From: Isoetes taiwanensis
Taxonomy: Eukaryota > Streptophyta > Lycopodiopsida > Isoetales > Isoetaceae
DNA length: 64,000 bases
Reading direction: 5' to 3'
Assembly: GCA_021234155.1 (NCBI GenBank)
Contig: JAJEKV010000052.1
Span: forward strand, 805,933 to 869,932
The position numbers and the translations under genes were made by a program. Shown here piece after piece: positions 25,480 through 37,555 of this stretch (within the stretch, counting starts at the first letter, position 1; every line of letters starts with the position of its first letter). The notes beneath the pieces were generated by a model that was not told where the DNA came from, did no database searches, and saw only the letters and a list, made by a program, of their open reading frames with translations.

Positions 25480-26125
25480 GGCTGATTTCTACATTAGAGC
25501 CTAGTGTTTGCGCCCTTTGAAACTCCTATCCTTTTTGTTAGGAAAGGATGGCTCCTTGAGGATATTAATGTATTGGCTATAGGCTGACTCCAGCCGGCAC
25601 CATTAAATCCTTCTTTGCTGAGGATGATCCTAATGGACGATTGCAAGGGGCCAAACCTCAAAAGGTGATTCGCTCCGGATAGCCATCAAATAAGGATTAA
25701 GGAGGAGGGACGTTACTTAAATATGCCTTTTCGCACTAGATATGGGCATTATGAGTTTACGTTATGCCTTTTGGATTAACTAATGCCCCCAAGCGTTTAT
25801 CACAGTTCAATGAATGATGTCTTGGGCAATGCTGGATGATTTTGTTTATTTATTTTCTTTGTGACATTCTCATCTATAGTAAAACCACCGGAGGAGCATA
25901 GAAACATCAACCGGTTGGCCTTGGAAAAGCTAAGGCGTCACTTGACTCTTTGCCAAGTTCTCTAAGTGCAAGTTTCTTTTAGCTCAAGATTGGATTATTT
26001 GGGACATGTATACTGTGTGAAGGGTGCGACAAATCCGGCCGAGATAGAGGCGGTGAGAAATGGCCTATTCGGAGGTAATGTTTAGAAGTCAAGAAGTTTT
26101 ACTAGGGTGGCGGATAATATCAGAA
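25480..26125 (+). pseudogene. Ty3/gypsy reverse transcriptase remnant
   Basis: At about 25,762-25,790 the sequence encodes VMPFGLTNAP, the hallmark of Ty3/gypsy RT. Downstream, in shifting frames, are LDDFVYLF and CDILIYSK (the catalytic region, with one aspartate codon displaced by an indel), then LEKLRRH, LDYLGHV and a connection to RNase H. The RNA-dependent DNA polymerase of the element would act in the cytoplasmic particle. This copy cannot be translated as read. Confidence 0.75.
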
Positions 26126-26680
26126 ATTTGTGATTTTTAAGATTGCGGCACCTCTTACTAATCTTACAAAGCATGAGAAGGTAAAGGATTGGATTGAACA
26201 TTGTTGGAAAACAAGGTTGAGGGAAGCTTCAGTGACAAAAAGATGCTTTAGCGTCGTACAGTCCTTACATTACCCGACCACGAAAAGGATAAGCTAGTGG
26301 CTTAGCGGATGCGGTAAGATTACTCTTTGGTGGAACCTAATCACGAGAGGGAGGTTGGCCTGCCTATGACTCAAAGAAAATAGATGAGGCGGACGGTGAT
26401 ATCACTACCATGATCCAAAATTGCTAGCGGATTTGTCGTGCTTTCTGCCGGATATGGAACCTACCTTCTTGGTAGAAGATTTCGATTGGATCGGATCATC
26501 AAAGTCTCAGTTATTTATCCACCAATAAATCTCAATCTCCGTCGGAGAAGATGGATGGAATTTACGGAGGAGTATGACTTTGAGATTATGTACTATAAGC
26601 ACAGGAAGCACAATGTGGTTCTTGGATGCATTGTCCGCGCCATCCTTAGTAACCCGAACCCATTGTAATGCAATTTCTAC
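26125..26680 (+). pseudogene. Ty3/gypsy RNase H remnant
   Basis: Contains APLTNLTKHEK-like sequence at about 26,145-26,175 and a well-preserved 3' part around 26,554-26,625 reading WMEFTEEYDFEIMYYK. In the family this is followed by a G..N..ADALSR motif, here degraded to a shifted version. The fused RNase H degrades the RNA strand of the replication hybrid. Confidence 0.65.
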
Positions 26681-26809
26681 ACTCGCAGGTGAGTTTGAAG
26701 CAGATAGAAACGGAGACCTTGGCCACGGATCAGGGGTCAGAGTGATATTTGGGAGCAGTTTGGCTAAAGAGCTCGCGGAATAAAGAATTAGGCTTTCCGT
26801 TCATATGCT

Positions 26810-27700
26810 AAGAAAGAAGCGATTGTTATATTACAAGGATAAGTTGTACAGCGTAGAGACTTGGGAATGCGTAAACTCATTCTTGGCACACACCATGATC
26901 CTATAGGCTGAGCTTGAGGTTTATGAAGACCTACTTTTGGAATTAAGCTCCGGCTATTTAAGGCCTTCTATGAAAAAAGATATTGCTGCGATACATTAAG
27001 CAGTATCAAGTGTATTATTTGGACGGAACAATTAAGGACTCAGGAGGATTCTTGGCCGGATTGGATGTACTTGAAATGCTAAGTGGGAAGTGATAACCAT
27101 GGACTTCATTGTGGGCCTTCCATTACTCTCGTGGATATGATGCGTTGATGGTAGTAGTCGACAAGGTGTAGAAATATGGCTCATTCTTGCCATGTCGTTA
27201 CCACGGATCATTAGCCGATACGGCTTCCTATTTACGAAAGGAATCTTGGGGTTGCAGGAATGCCCACGAGTTATTGTCTCAAATGAGATCCCAAATTCGT
27301 GGTATTGCGGTTTCTTTGCCACCATCAGACCAAGCTTTGCTATGCAGAGTCTGATATCATCATAAGCGAGATGGTGGGCCGAGCGTGCCAATGTGACTAT
27401 AGAGATATCTTTGCGAGTTATGTGTAGATGGCAATCACGATTAGGTGACTATATTTATAGAGTGGAATTACGCTTCTACTTGGCGGCGGGGAGTCTTCGA
27501 ATATATCTCCCTTTAGCGATAAATTGCTTGGTTATCAATATAGCACTCCGGAACACATGGCATGGCAGATTTCTAAAGTGGGAGTTTCGGCAACTCCTCT
27601 TGGAAATACAAGCTCTGGTCGAGGATTCGTGGTTACCTAGCCATTGCGGTTACGGAAAAGTGTAAGCAGGTAAGCCGCGAGGACCCCGCAGGTCTTCCAG
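26810..27700 (+). pseudogene. Ty3/gypsy integrase remnant
   Basis: Shifted frames show the zinc-binding region entry (YKDKLYSVE-like), MDFIVGLPL carrying the first catalytic Asp at about 27,098-27,125, a VSNEIPNS-like version of the second Asp motif near 27,280, and a TKLCYAES...ERANVTIE-like stretch near 27,335-27,400 where the catalytic Glu region lies. Several indels separate them. Integrase would insert the cDNA into the genome. Confidence 0.6.
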
Positions 27701-27949
27701 TGCAGGTGAATCGGTTTGGCTTAGATTAAGGTAAAACAAGCCAAGCTTAGATTGGTAGCGAAAGCTAGCACCCGAGATGGGCTGGGCTGTTCGGAATCAG
27801 TGGTGGGGAGCAAGCATATGCGTCTTTGGATTTGCCACACCAGCGAAGATCCACAAGGTGCTCTTGAGTCTTCTAAGCGGCACACGGTCCAGCGAGATCT
27901 TGGGTACACCCTACGCAGGATAGCCAGAAGAGCATTTTAAAATATAGTG

Positions 27950-28090
27950 CACAGCTCTTCTTGATCGAGCATATAGCGGTGAGGAGGACTCAAAATGTTG
28001 CAATACTTGGTCAAGTGGAAACACTTTACGGTGAGATACTAAATGGGTGATGAAGCTTGAGACCTTTGAGAAGCACTATCCAGGACTTCA
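27950..28090 (+). pseudogene. C-terminal chromodomain remnant
   Basis: At 28,000-28,030 the frame reads QYLVKWKHFT, followed after a shift by TFEKHYPGL-type sequence. This matches the chromodomain core (Y.V.W.G/H...) and its C-terminal helix as found at the end of chromovirus integrases, where it guides insertion to particular chromatin. Confidence 0.55.
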
Positions 28091-28756
28091 TCGCGAATCT
28101 CAAGGCGCACCATCAACGATACTATCAACCCCGCTCCGTATAGCTTAGAAAGGCAGTTCGTAGAATCGGTCGATGGGGGTAGATGCATAATAGTTAACAA
28201 CGATTACCCAGATGATGGATCACCTTACAGGTGTTCCTTGGGGCGTGGTGTCTCTTTGTCCAATGTGGACATGTGCGAGCTGCTTGTAAAGCATGTAGTT
28301 CATAGCGGCATTCATCTTGGCTATAATAGGAACTTGACCATTCTTTCGCGCGGTAGATTGCGAACCACTTAGGCATGATAGGTTCCAAATTTTCTTTTAT
28401 TTCTTATAGAACGGACCCTTCAACCACAACCTAATTATTTTATCTATATAAAGCGACATATTGACGTAATGCTTGGGGCCGATTGAAGCGTTTGTGACTG
28501 CCCATGTATAGAGATTCTTGATGGCAGGCACCGTTTTCATGGTCTTTACATGCTTAGTTCCTTATTGTTACCACTGCTATTTTGATATTGGACTTGGTCC
28601 TTGAACTTGTTACTTATGATAATCACTGAAATTTGCACTTGGGTGTATTGTTTTTAAACTTTGAGACATATATTATCTTGAAATAAAGAATTCGCTATGC
28701 ATAAATGTCATTTACATTTGTATCTAACCCCAATCTTTGAGGAACTGACTAATTCT

Positions 28757-28765
28757 AGGAGGGAA
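28757..28765 (+). promoter_or_regulatory. Candidate polypurine tract
   Basis: Nine purines (aggagggaa) lie directly before the TG that opens the right LTR-like block. This is the position where plus-strand DNA synthesis of an LTR retrotransposon is primed. Confidence 0.5.
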
Positions 28766-29020
28766 TGCATTTCGTACTTTATAGGTATACGTATAAATAT
28801 ATTGACAACGTCACCATGTCTCATGGGGTATGAAAAGTAACCTAGGGGGTTGACCTAAGAGGATTAAAGTAGCTATGCTAATTTAATTAGTAGAGATAAC
28901 CTATAATTAGAATTAATATTTAAAAGGGATAATTAAGTTAATTATGGTTTGCAGGAAGGTGCCACCCGGCCAAAATCGATTGGCTAACATGAGTGATGCT
29001 AATTGGAGGCATCAAAGGTG
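28766..29020 (+). mobile_element. LTR-like block, right copy
   Basis: Partner of 21,608-21,880. It begins with TGC right after the polypurine tract. Shortly beyond the shared part, at about 29,034-29,043, lies a TATA-like catataaata, as expected for a U3 promoter. The full LTR length cannot be set because the left copy is truncated. Confidence 0.5.
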
Positions 29021-30189
29021 GATCACTACCCCCATATAAATATAATGCGACGGGAGGAGTGGGCGCCACCTTTGGGAAATTTGGCGCCTACCTACAACCT
29101 TCCTACTTGACGGCGCCACGCCTGCGTACACGTAGCGAGCTTCGCGTCAGATCCCAAAGAAGATGGGGCGTAGCAATACTTGGTCAGCGAGGAACTTCGG
29201 GTAGGTGGCTAGTATAGGTTGATATTACAGGTGGCGCCCCTTTTGGGCACTTATTTGTGTTGTGCATGCATTCTCGTGTTTTACTCGTGGAACTAACCCT
29301 TGGTTGTAAAGGTAAGTTCTCTTTTATATTGATTACGGATTTTGCTCTCAAAGGATGGATTGATAGTTCTTTTGCATAGTCTTACTCACGGAAATGGGGG
29401 AAATAAGGGGTAGAGACCTCACAGGCCCATATATTGTAGTATGCTATCCCCAATAATGCGAGCTGTGCACAAGAGACCAGAGTGCATTGGATGCTATGGA
29501 ATGGCTTAGCACCAAACGGAACCACGGTGGTGCTTGAAGTGGGGGAATTAGGGTCTTGCCACGAACATAAAGGCTCACGAGACTCCTACGGTGGACTAGG
29601 CCTAATAAGCGGCCATTGAGCCTAGGCTGATCGAGGTAGGGTATGGAGTGCGACACTCCCACAAGGTGAGAGGGTGCTTGACCGCGCCCAGGGCATCCTG
29701 TACTTTGTGAAATGGAATTTAGAGGCCCGAGTAAGTCGGGTATTGTATAGATGCGGGGGTGTGATGCGGCCGTATTCTCTAGTCCACCCATGGAACCTTT
29801 GTGTGATCACGGAAGGGGCAGCTTCCCCAGGCACACCTCATCGAGACGGGGCTTCATGAACTGCAGTAGTAGGCTCGAGAAGGTGATACCTTGATGCAAG
29901 TGTCGGAAAGGCTATAGTGATGCTATAGCATGATTCGACTCATCGCAAAGTGTGCCTGGGAGGATGGAGTGGACAACCCTAGCCCAGATGTTCTATGCGA
30001 TATAGCGCCATGTTAAGATTAGGTCTCTTGATCTCTTGAGACCCTAGCCCGTCGGTCGATCCTCTTTGGAGTCGGGCAGGTAGAACCATGGGTTTGGGGT
30101 GTTTCTTAGGTTTAGATGCATATTCTTCTTGGTTGGTATTTGGATGGATGCGCCACCTTAGTGGTGGTTATTTATATGTGATTTATCTT
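29021..30189. other. Unrecognised GC-richer region between LTR block and LINE
   Basis: Could hold the rest of the right LTR (TATA-like box at about 29,034) or the 3' part of the minus-strand LINE. The overlapping minus-strand frames at 29,444-29,834 show no clear motif. Confidence 0.3.
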
Positions 30190-32990
30190 TGTGTGCTAAC
30201 CTTGCCCTTGTATTCACGCTTCCTTTGACGTAGGAGCCCATTGAAAGCGTGGTAGAATGACCCCTTCGTGTCCTTCTTTTCGGGCATCATATTATAGATG
30301 TCAAGAATAGGCCGGAGAACCTGCTCACATGGGAGGGAAAGTCCCCATATGTGTATGCACGGTAGAGATTCGTATATGTTGAGGCGTCGCCTGCCCACGG
30401 TAAGTGAATGAGGGAAAGTGAATCTTAGGGATGATGGACCGGTGACACCCTTGTCTTGTAAGTTAACTCTCATGTCGGTGAATTGGCGAGAAAGTGTCCA
30501 AAGCATCGGGTGGCATTGCATGTCACAGGGGTATATGTGAAGCGAGGATAACAGCGTCGCGGCATATATGAGTTGCGAGATTATGTGGTGCATCAATGAC
30601 GCCTCCCGTGCTCGATAGCCATTCTTCTAGGTGGTCCAATGCTTCTAGCCCAGGAAATGGGATAGAGGCAGCCACTGGCACCCCAATGCTACTAACAATG
30701 GGCTCCCCAGGCGGGTGTGAGGAGCGGCCAGGAGCAAACTCGTATAGTACGTATATAGCGTGCACTTGCAAATTAGGCCGGGGGTCCTAGGCGTCTCAAT
30801 GCGTCCCCAACTTATCAGGAGGCAGCGTGTCAAAGCCTTTGCGGAAATCCATAAAGCAGTCACAGTTAAAGGCGTTGATTAGGCTATCCTCTATGAGTGT
30901 TTGAGGTGAAGATATGGTCAATAGTAGAATCGCAGAGGCGAGAAGCCTGCACAGCGTGAGCATACTTCTCTCCATCCTGCCCCAAGAAATTAATGGAGTC
31001 GCTGCTCAAGAATCGTGAGCAACTTGGCAAAAGGCAGGCCACGACCATAATGAATTACGATAGTTACTTGTAGGCAAGGGGCATGGGGGTCCCACCTTTA
31101 TATATGGGCACAACTCTACTAGTAGTCCGGTCACGGGGAAGCCTTCTTGCAATGCCATTGAAGAGTCTTTGTGAGAAGCGCACCATTGAGGGGCGTACTC
31201 CAAGGAAGCTACACTTGCATATCATCAAATCTGCTTGCCTTCGGATTGGCGTTCGCGGGGCCCATTATGACATCCCCTTACGATGTGACGGTGCTGAGCA
31301 CGTCTGGCGAGAATCTTGGTGCTTGCGACTTTCCATTGGGTCATCACAATTTAGCGCAAGTATCTCACCCATTTATTCGGGGTAATATTTCACGTGAAAC
31401 GTCGCGGGGCTTACTCAAGATTGCTTTCTCCGGAAGGTCTAAATTTGGCGGTCTAGTAAAGACCAAACGCCTATTCTTTACGGTGCTCATGAGTACACAG
31501 CTTTCTTGGTCTTGAGAAGGCGGTATTGGCCGGACTGACTGGGCCGAATGGTGGTCAGAAGCACTTGGCGGGAACCCGTAGTTTAGCTCGGAGCATTAGG
31601 TCATCAGACGATGATTCTGCGGGGGAAGGTGGTTTGCGGCCCACATTGGATGTGAGGCGGCCTCTCCCAAAGCATCCCCTACCCTCGGAAGGGCGTTTGG
31701 GTGGTGAGTCTGTTGTTGGCAGAGATATTGAGGCTGCGGCATTCAGGTAGCTCATGCTCAAGCATCCTGCATAGGCCGTAGCATGATCATAGTCAGGGCC
31801 TTAGCCAGGTGGTACATGGGGTGTTGGGGCAATGGGTCTTTCGGTTAACTGCCAATCTATCTGCAAACAGTGATGGTGAGAATTACACTTCCTGCGTCGG
31901 CCACATCCGAACTTAGCGGAAGCGGTGATCAAGTGCTTAGGCATTGCTGCGTCTGCTAGCGCGTAATCCACCACGGTGCCACCCCACAGTTCTCACGTCT
32001 ACAAGTGGAAGCGGTTTGGAGGGCGACCCTTTGTGCCGACCATTGCAAATGACGGTCAAAGATCTTTGCCCGACAATAGCGTGCAGAAGCCCATCGCAGG
32101 TGTCTGGTACGTCATCGGCCCTTAGCCAAACCATCTACTGCGGGGTCCATTTGCAACACATCTCGACTAGAGGAACAAATTTGGGATCTATACCTTTGTC
32201 TTGGCGCATTGAAATCTCCAAGCAACATGACCTTGCCCAATTATGCGTAACTAACGTATGTCATCATATAGATCGACATAGGACTCACTGCTGTCCACAT
32301 CAAATGCGTGTGGTAAAAGTTGCTCGGCGTAGTAGGAAGTAGCAGCGCCACAAAGAGAACGCCATCGGCGATGCCTTTTCGTACCCACGGGTATCACATT
32401 GTACTGTCACGCGCTACCGCAGGGGGAGGCCAGGTGGGCCAAAATTTGTCTACGGTAGTAACCACCTTGATTCCTCCCGTGTCCTCGTTTTCGGTGCACT
32501 CATTGAAAATGAATGCTTGTGATATCTGGCAAATCGGTGCTTTGTGTCGGCAATATTCCCATGTTCCATGAGGAAGATAAAAGGTCCATGTCCATGGCGG
32601 CCGGAATTGAGGCGCCCCCTTACGCCATGGAAAGCCACGGCAATTCGGGATACCGCGAGCCGCGATCCCTATTTAGTAGCATGCATTGCCGCCGGTCGTG
32701 GTAGTGGTGGTCGGGGGCGGAAGATATGGATGCATCTTGGCTGGGGCCCCACGAGAGGACTTCAGTAGGAGTACTGCATCCTTTGTTTAGCGCTGAATTC
32801 CAGCATCCTTCCCGGACCGGCCGTACGCCCCTCCATACTTGGCGGTCCGACTTTGGCGACTCCGTAGCCAGGTCTCTTAGCTGTCTTTGGGGGTAAGTCG
32901 GTCCAGCGTCTGAGGCAATCCTTAAGTTGAATGCATTGACTTTCGCGATTGACCTTCTTCTTGAGAACACTTTTCGAACCGTAGATCATG
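30190..32990 (-). mobile_element. LINE (non-LTR retrotransposon), minus strand, degenerate
   Basis: On the minus strand the endonuclease motif VMLLGDFNA lies at 32,204-32,230 and the RT motif MDFRKGFDTLPP at about 30,818-30,855. A CPLSP-like region follows in shifted frames. The catalytic YADD block at about 30,551-30,571 is interrupted by a one-base loss (LIYA then a shift to DAVILASH). Next come MQCH and FTDMRVNL, as in the 61 kb LINE. The order EN then RT is that of APE-type LINEs. Frames shift often. It differs from the 57-62 kb LINE at the nucleotide level but belongs to the same broad group. Confidence 0.75.
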
Positions 32991-34799
32991 CAGCTATGAC
33001 ATTTAGTATTGACCTCTGTCGATCCATGTCCACTAGCATGTCATTGTCTTGTTTGCTATTATTCTTGTGTTTGCCTTCAACCAATATTTCAGTTGTCATT
33101 TTTTATCTTTGATGTCATTGCTTTCATGTGGCTCGCATTCATACGGTTCTATTGCGCTCAGTCTGTTGCATAGGCAGTTTAACCTGCATTCAACGTTTCT
33201 CTTTTTTCTACATGTGGATGTCTGTTTGTGTCTCTATATTCTTTGCTGTTCTTTTGGTAGTTCTTCAATGTTTGTCATGATGGAGGTATTCACAAAGGCG
33301 ACAATCCCACCATATGTCATATATAAAATTTTTGGGGCATTCTTAATATAAGATCATGTGGTCATAAGGGAATTTGCCCACCTTGATAGAGTGCATTATA
33401 CAAAATATAGTCTTACGGCAGAGTCTTGGAGCCAAAAGGCACTGTTCTTGCATGAGCTTTTTCATTCCATTTATATGATTGCAATAATACCGCGTGTAGG
33501 TTATATTATCTGCCCTCACCAACTTAAGCACAAATTTGCTACATTATTCTGTGTTTGCCCATCTAGGTTCAAAAATTGTAATGCTTCAATAAGATTAGGC
33601 CAGTTGATTTCTCCCATGTTGAATGTTGCAAAAATGGTTGGCAGCCCTAGCTCTCAAGTCATCACTAGTGTGTCCTTTTTGACAACTTCTAATCTGTCCC
33701 GTGATGAGAAAATAGTGTTATGAGTGTATGACTTTGCATTACTAAGTTTCCTTAACCTTGCTGAATCTCTGATTATAAAATCTGCAGCAGTTTGGATGAA
33801 ACATTATCTGTTTACAGAATTACTTTGGCTTATTTTCCGCTAACTTCTCATTTATTTTGCAATCACAAAATCCCAACTTCAAATTCCAATTTCATCTATT
33901 TTGTATTATTAGAATCTGGTAATGGAGCATTATGAGGCATACCTTATGTCAGATAAGTTGTATGTTTATGACGCTGGTTTTTGTTCATATCTTGGGTGCT
34001 AGGGCGTTGTACACTAAGACCCACTGTATATTGCTTAGCATAAAGTTTGGCAATGCAAGTGCTTGACAATGAGGACCTATTAACCTATTTCTTCTCATTG
34101 ATGCTTGGAGGCTTAGAAAGGTCCTTGGAAAATCAAGTACATATGCAAAATCTGTACTTATATATTATGGAACGTAACAAATAATAAGTAAATGGACAAA
34201 ATAAGCACCTGATTCACAGAATTAATGAGTTTGCTGTTGATTTGCAATGATTTCTGATCACGTAGCTACCTTAATATGAATTTCACATCTCGGTAGAAAT
34301 TATTTCAATGAATGTTTCATAAAGTGGAAGGAAAATGAGCATGTTGAGAATTCTCGTTGCTGTTGTTGGCATCAATATATCATTCATGCTTATTCAAATG
34401 CCCGATCTTTGTTCTGGTAGCTCTTCCTCTTTGCACTATTTATTTTTTTATAAATTTTAATAACACAAATCTTCTACGCTGCAAAACCAAGTTTAAATTC
34501 TGGGGTGAACTTTCTGAAGATCTTCAGAGGTATAGTGCATACACACTTAACTTCAATTTTGTTTATTTTCATTATTGCTTATTATATCTAGAAATGTTGT
34601 ATTACACCAATTCAGCTAATGGCACATGTGTATTGTAAAAAAATTGTTGTTAAATATTAAGATCACAATGTATATGGCATGTTAAAACCTTAAATAAGGT
34701 TCCATTTAATTGTGTTAAAAATGTATTGTGTTAAAAATGTATTCAGAAAGTGGTTAATATGAGTGATGCTCGGCTCCTTTTGAGAAACACTACTTATTT
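32991..34799. other. AT-rich stretch, no gene confirmed
   Basis: The composition resembles intron or intergenic plant DNA. The 121-codon plus-strand frame at 33,358-33,723 has no recognisable motif and is rich in I, S, L, H and C, as expected by chance. Confidence 0.4.
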
Positions 34800-35345
34800 G
34801 TAAACGGCAAATCCATGACCCGGCTCGAACTTGTTGGAGGGTAAGAAGATCGATTAGTTAGCGGATGGAACTGCGAACACGAGTCGTCGCAGTGAACCTG
34901 AAGCGTCGTGGCGACTGCGGGGAGTACTGGGCGGCGCTTGCTTCCTTGGCAAGCTCACGGGACGGCTCTAAGCGAGGTCAAGGCCCATTCTGAGCACATC
35001 AACGTGTTAGCGGGGCGCCAATCTACCTGCGTTCCCGGTACGCCCAGAAAAAGCCCTTGATTCATTGCCTCCATTACATACGGTGCCCACCATCTTACGC
35101 GTCGAGGCAGGCGGGTGGATTAGGGAGCCAGCGGGGCCAGACTCTGTCCGTCCTTTGTCAAAAGGGTACCGTGGGGGATGAGTCTCACACTTTCGAGTTG
35201 CCAAGCATTGATCGGTCCGGTCGGATCGCTCCCTTGAAATCTGGCCGGACTTGCCCTACATTCGATTGAACACTTGTAGTCGATGCAGCTCTAGGGTCCT
35301 TACATTGATCTTGGATCTGCGAGCTCACCTTTGCCTTCAAATATA
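34800..35345 (+). mobile_element. LINE 3' coding fragment
   Basis: Frames here match the C-terminal region of the 57-62 kb LINE: IYLRSRYAQKK (compare LYLRSQLPMKK at about 62,010), then LCQKGTVGDESHTFELPS (compare the GVVEDESHAF region near 62,155), and finally a gatctgcgagctcacct block (compare 62,308). It is a 5'-truncated insertion with a Cys/His C-terminal motif. Short frameshifts are present. Confidence 0.65.
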
Positions 35346-35535
35346 TGTCGAATTGAATGAAGGGAAAAAATTAATCCACTTATGTGTTAAGAAACCAGAT
35401 GTAGAAAAAACATGCAAAATTTAGATGTTTTTAGAATTTAAAAGGGAATCTTTGAAATGCATTTTTCAAAAAAGTGCATTTGATTTCAAACGTTGTTAAT
35501 TAGAAAATTGCATTCAGACATTTCTAACACAAGTT

Positions 35536-35810
35536 ACGTGGGTTATAGCATGTTAGGGTGTGCCTATTCTGGCACATATCAGGAAGGTATCTAGGTAGTT
35601 AAAGATGATGACATTAGTTGGGTTCTTGCCATCTTGTTGACACAAAAAGTACCTCCTGGCATGTCACTATTACTACTCTTGAAGATAGCGCAATTAGTTT
35701 TAGTAAAAAGGGAATTTAATTTACTCTAAAATACAAATGTGTACTTGCATAAAAATACACAGAAAGTACACAATTGTGTTAAGCACATCCTAACATGCTA
35801 TAACCCACGT
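35536..35810. mobile_element. MITE with 28-base terminal inverted repeats
   Basis: The left end acgtgggttatagcatgtta and the right end taacatgctataacccacgt are inverted repeats. The match extends to 28 bases with one mismatch, giving a 275-base element. The interior is AT-rich and non-coding. No clear target-site duplication is visible in the immediate flanks, so the superfamily is uncertain. Confidence 0.75.
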
Positions 35811-35870
35811 CATCCCTTGCATGGTTAGTATTATTGTTGCATTTCATCTATACTTGCCAGGCTCAAGGGT

Positions 35871-35898
35871 GCATTCTCGACTCGTGAGTCGAGAATGC
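35871..35898. other. Near-perfect palindrome
   Basis: Two 13-base arms (gcattctcgactc and its complement) are separated by GT. Partial complementarity (gccagg/cctggc) continues outside. Function unknown. It lies about 60 bases beyond the MITE. Confidence 0.8.
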
Positions 35899-35944
35899 CT
35901 CCTGGCCTAGCGCACTCTCTCCTAACCCAATGGAGCTCATGAGT

Positions 35945-36425
35945 AAGTAGGATCGTGAATCGGCAGCTAATGGTATGAGGGGGTGCATCTCGTTTAAAAT
36001 ATGTAGCAAAATAACGGGGGTTAGGAGAGGGATTTGATATGGATGTAAAATATGATTCACGAAACCATAGACCATATATCCCTAAAACAATTGAATGGGT
36101 TGTTATAAAAAAAAACATAAATTCAAGATAAAAAATAATATATTGGTTAAAGTAGTCTTTTCAGGATATTGAGTTATTTTGATAGAGGTTCGAGCCCTTG
36201 TATTTGATATTCTAAAATCTTAAGCAAAGCCAGTTCTATATTCCCTCAAATATCTTAGGTAAAATTGTATTTCATATTTCAAAATCATAAGCCTTGATCA
36301 TAAATGATATAAGCTGGCCGGAGGTGTGTAGGTCCTCAACATGCGATGCAGATGCGTAGGATCGGCGAATCAGGTAGTTGTGGTAGTCCAGGGTGCACCT
36401 CGTTTAGAATATGTAGAATAAGTAC
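35945..36425 (+). repeat. Direct repeat pair, about 410 bases apart
   Basis: The segments at 35,950-36,010 and 36,359-36,425 share ggatcg-gaatc, gggtgca-ctcgttta and aatatgtag blocks in the same order. Confidence 0.5.
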
Positions 36426-37555
36426 CTTCCCACCTCACTACATTTTTAATAATGAGAGTGCCACCCAACCTCTTGGTTCGAGAAATTTTTGAACTACTCA
36501 AGGAAATTTTCTTGTATTTTGTAAACAAACCTGTTAATCGCTAATTCCTACCTACAACTTCCTGTAACTTTGAATCCAAGCTAATTTCCTGCAAATTAAA
36601 ACTTTGCCTACAAAATACAAAACTAACAAGCAAAATTTAGAATTTAAAATTTGATTCACAGTTCAAAATACAAATTAAATGTAACATTAATAAAGCAAAC
36701 ATCACATTGTTGCTAACCAGCTCAAAATTGAGTCACCACCAGCCTGATATCACAGTGCTATTCAGCTTCAGAAAGCACAATTTAAATATATATAGAGTAG
36801 CATTACCTACAAGAACATGAGTTGCTCATCTCGTCCTATTACAACTTGGAATTTTCGGTATAAAGATCACGCTCTGTCAAACTGCGTGAGCAAAGGTATA
36901 ATATAAAAATGTAGCGAGCATATAAATGGGGCTAACCTTTTAGAAACCGAGGGGATAGGTTCAATCTCACATGCGTTTTATCACGGAATCACATTATGAA
37001 TTGTATGATGCGACACATATTCTTGAGTATAATACGTAAAAATATGGCAAAAAAATTTCGTCGGAAGATTTTGTGATACCTTAAAAACACTGAATTACAT
37101 GATGCAGCGGAGAAAAAGCTACGTAAGAGGCAAAACAGCACACAGCCGATGCGAAAAACTTTCATCGCGATCTGAAGGTTTACGTCACGTGATTTTACTA
37201 TTATTTATTTTTTATACGAGCAACATCAACCACCGGTATATAAAACTTGTGCTAGATGATCTTTGCGGCATCTTTGCTTCCACTAAATGATAGAGTGGTG
37301 CCTTACGGAAAACACATTTCGCAGCATATCCTTCCTTAATCCCTTCTTCTCTTTCTCTTTGCTTTGAAAAATGGCCGAGCCTGAAGCAAAATAGAAGCTG
37401 ACCTGGCTTGACAAGCAAATCTAAAATCTTAGAGCCGAGGAGGCTTGAGCCCATTTTGTTGGCCGTCTTGAGAAGATAAAACAATCAAAAGTAACTTCAA
37501 AAAACCTAAAAAAGAGAGCGAAATTGGGTTTTACATTGGGAATTCCAGAAAAAAA
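36426..37555. other. AT-rich stretch, no gene
   Basis: No domain or splice-consistent exon found. The minus-strand frame at 37,212-37,484 was not recognised. Confidence 0.4.

Larger units (their letters stand above)
23500..28756 (+). mobile_element. Ty3/gypsy chromovirus interior, multiply frameshifted
   Basis: The order of recognisable domains is gag zinc knuckle, reverse transcriptase, RNase H, integrase and chromodomain, which is the Ty3/gypsy order with a C-terminal chromodomain. Reading frame changes every few dozen codons and stops are frequent, so no long ORF remains. A polypurine tract abuts the right LTR-like block at 28,757-28,765. Either the copy is old, or the sequence carries many uncorrected indels (see findings). 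Confidence 0.75.

Noticed and set aside
33358..33723. 121-codon plus-strand ORF
   Set aside because: No motif, no splice context and AT-driven composition. It is treated as a chance frame.
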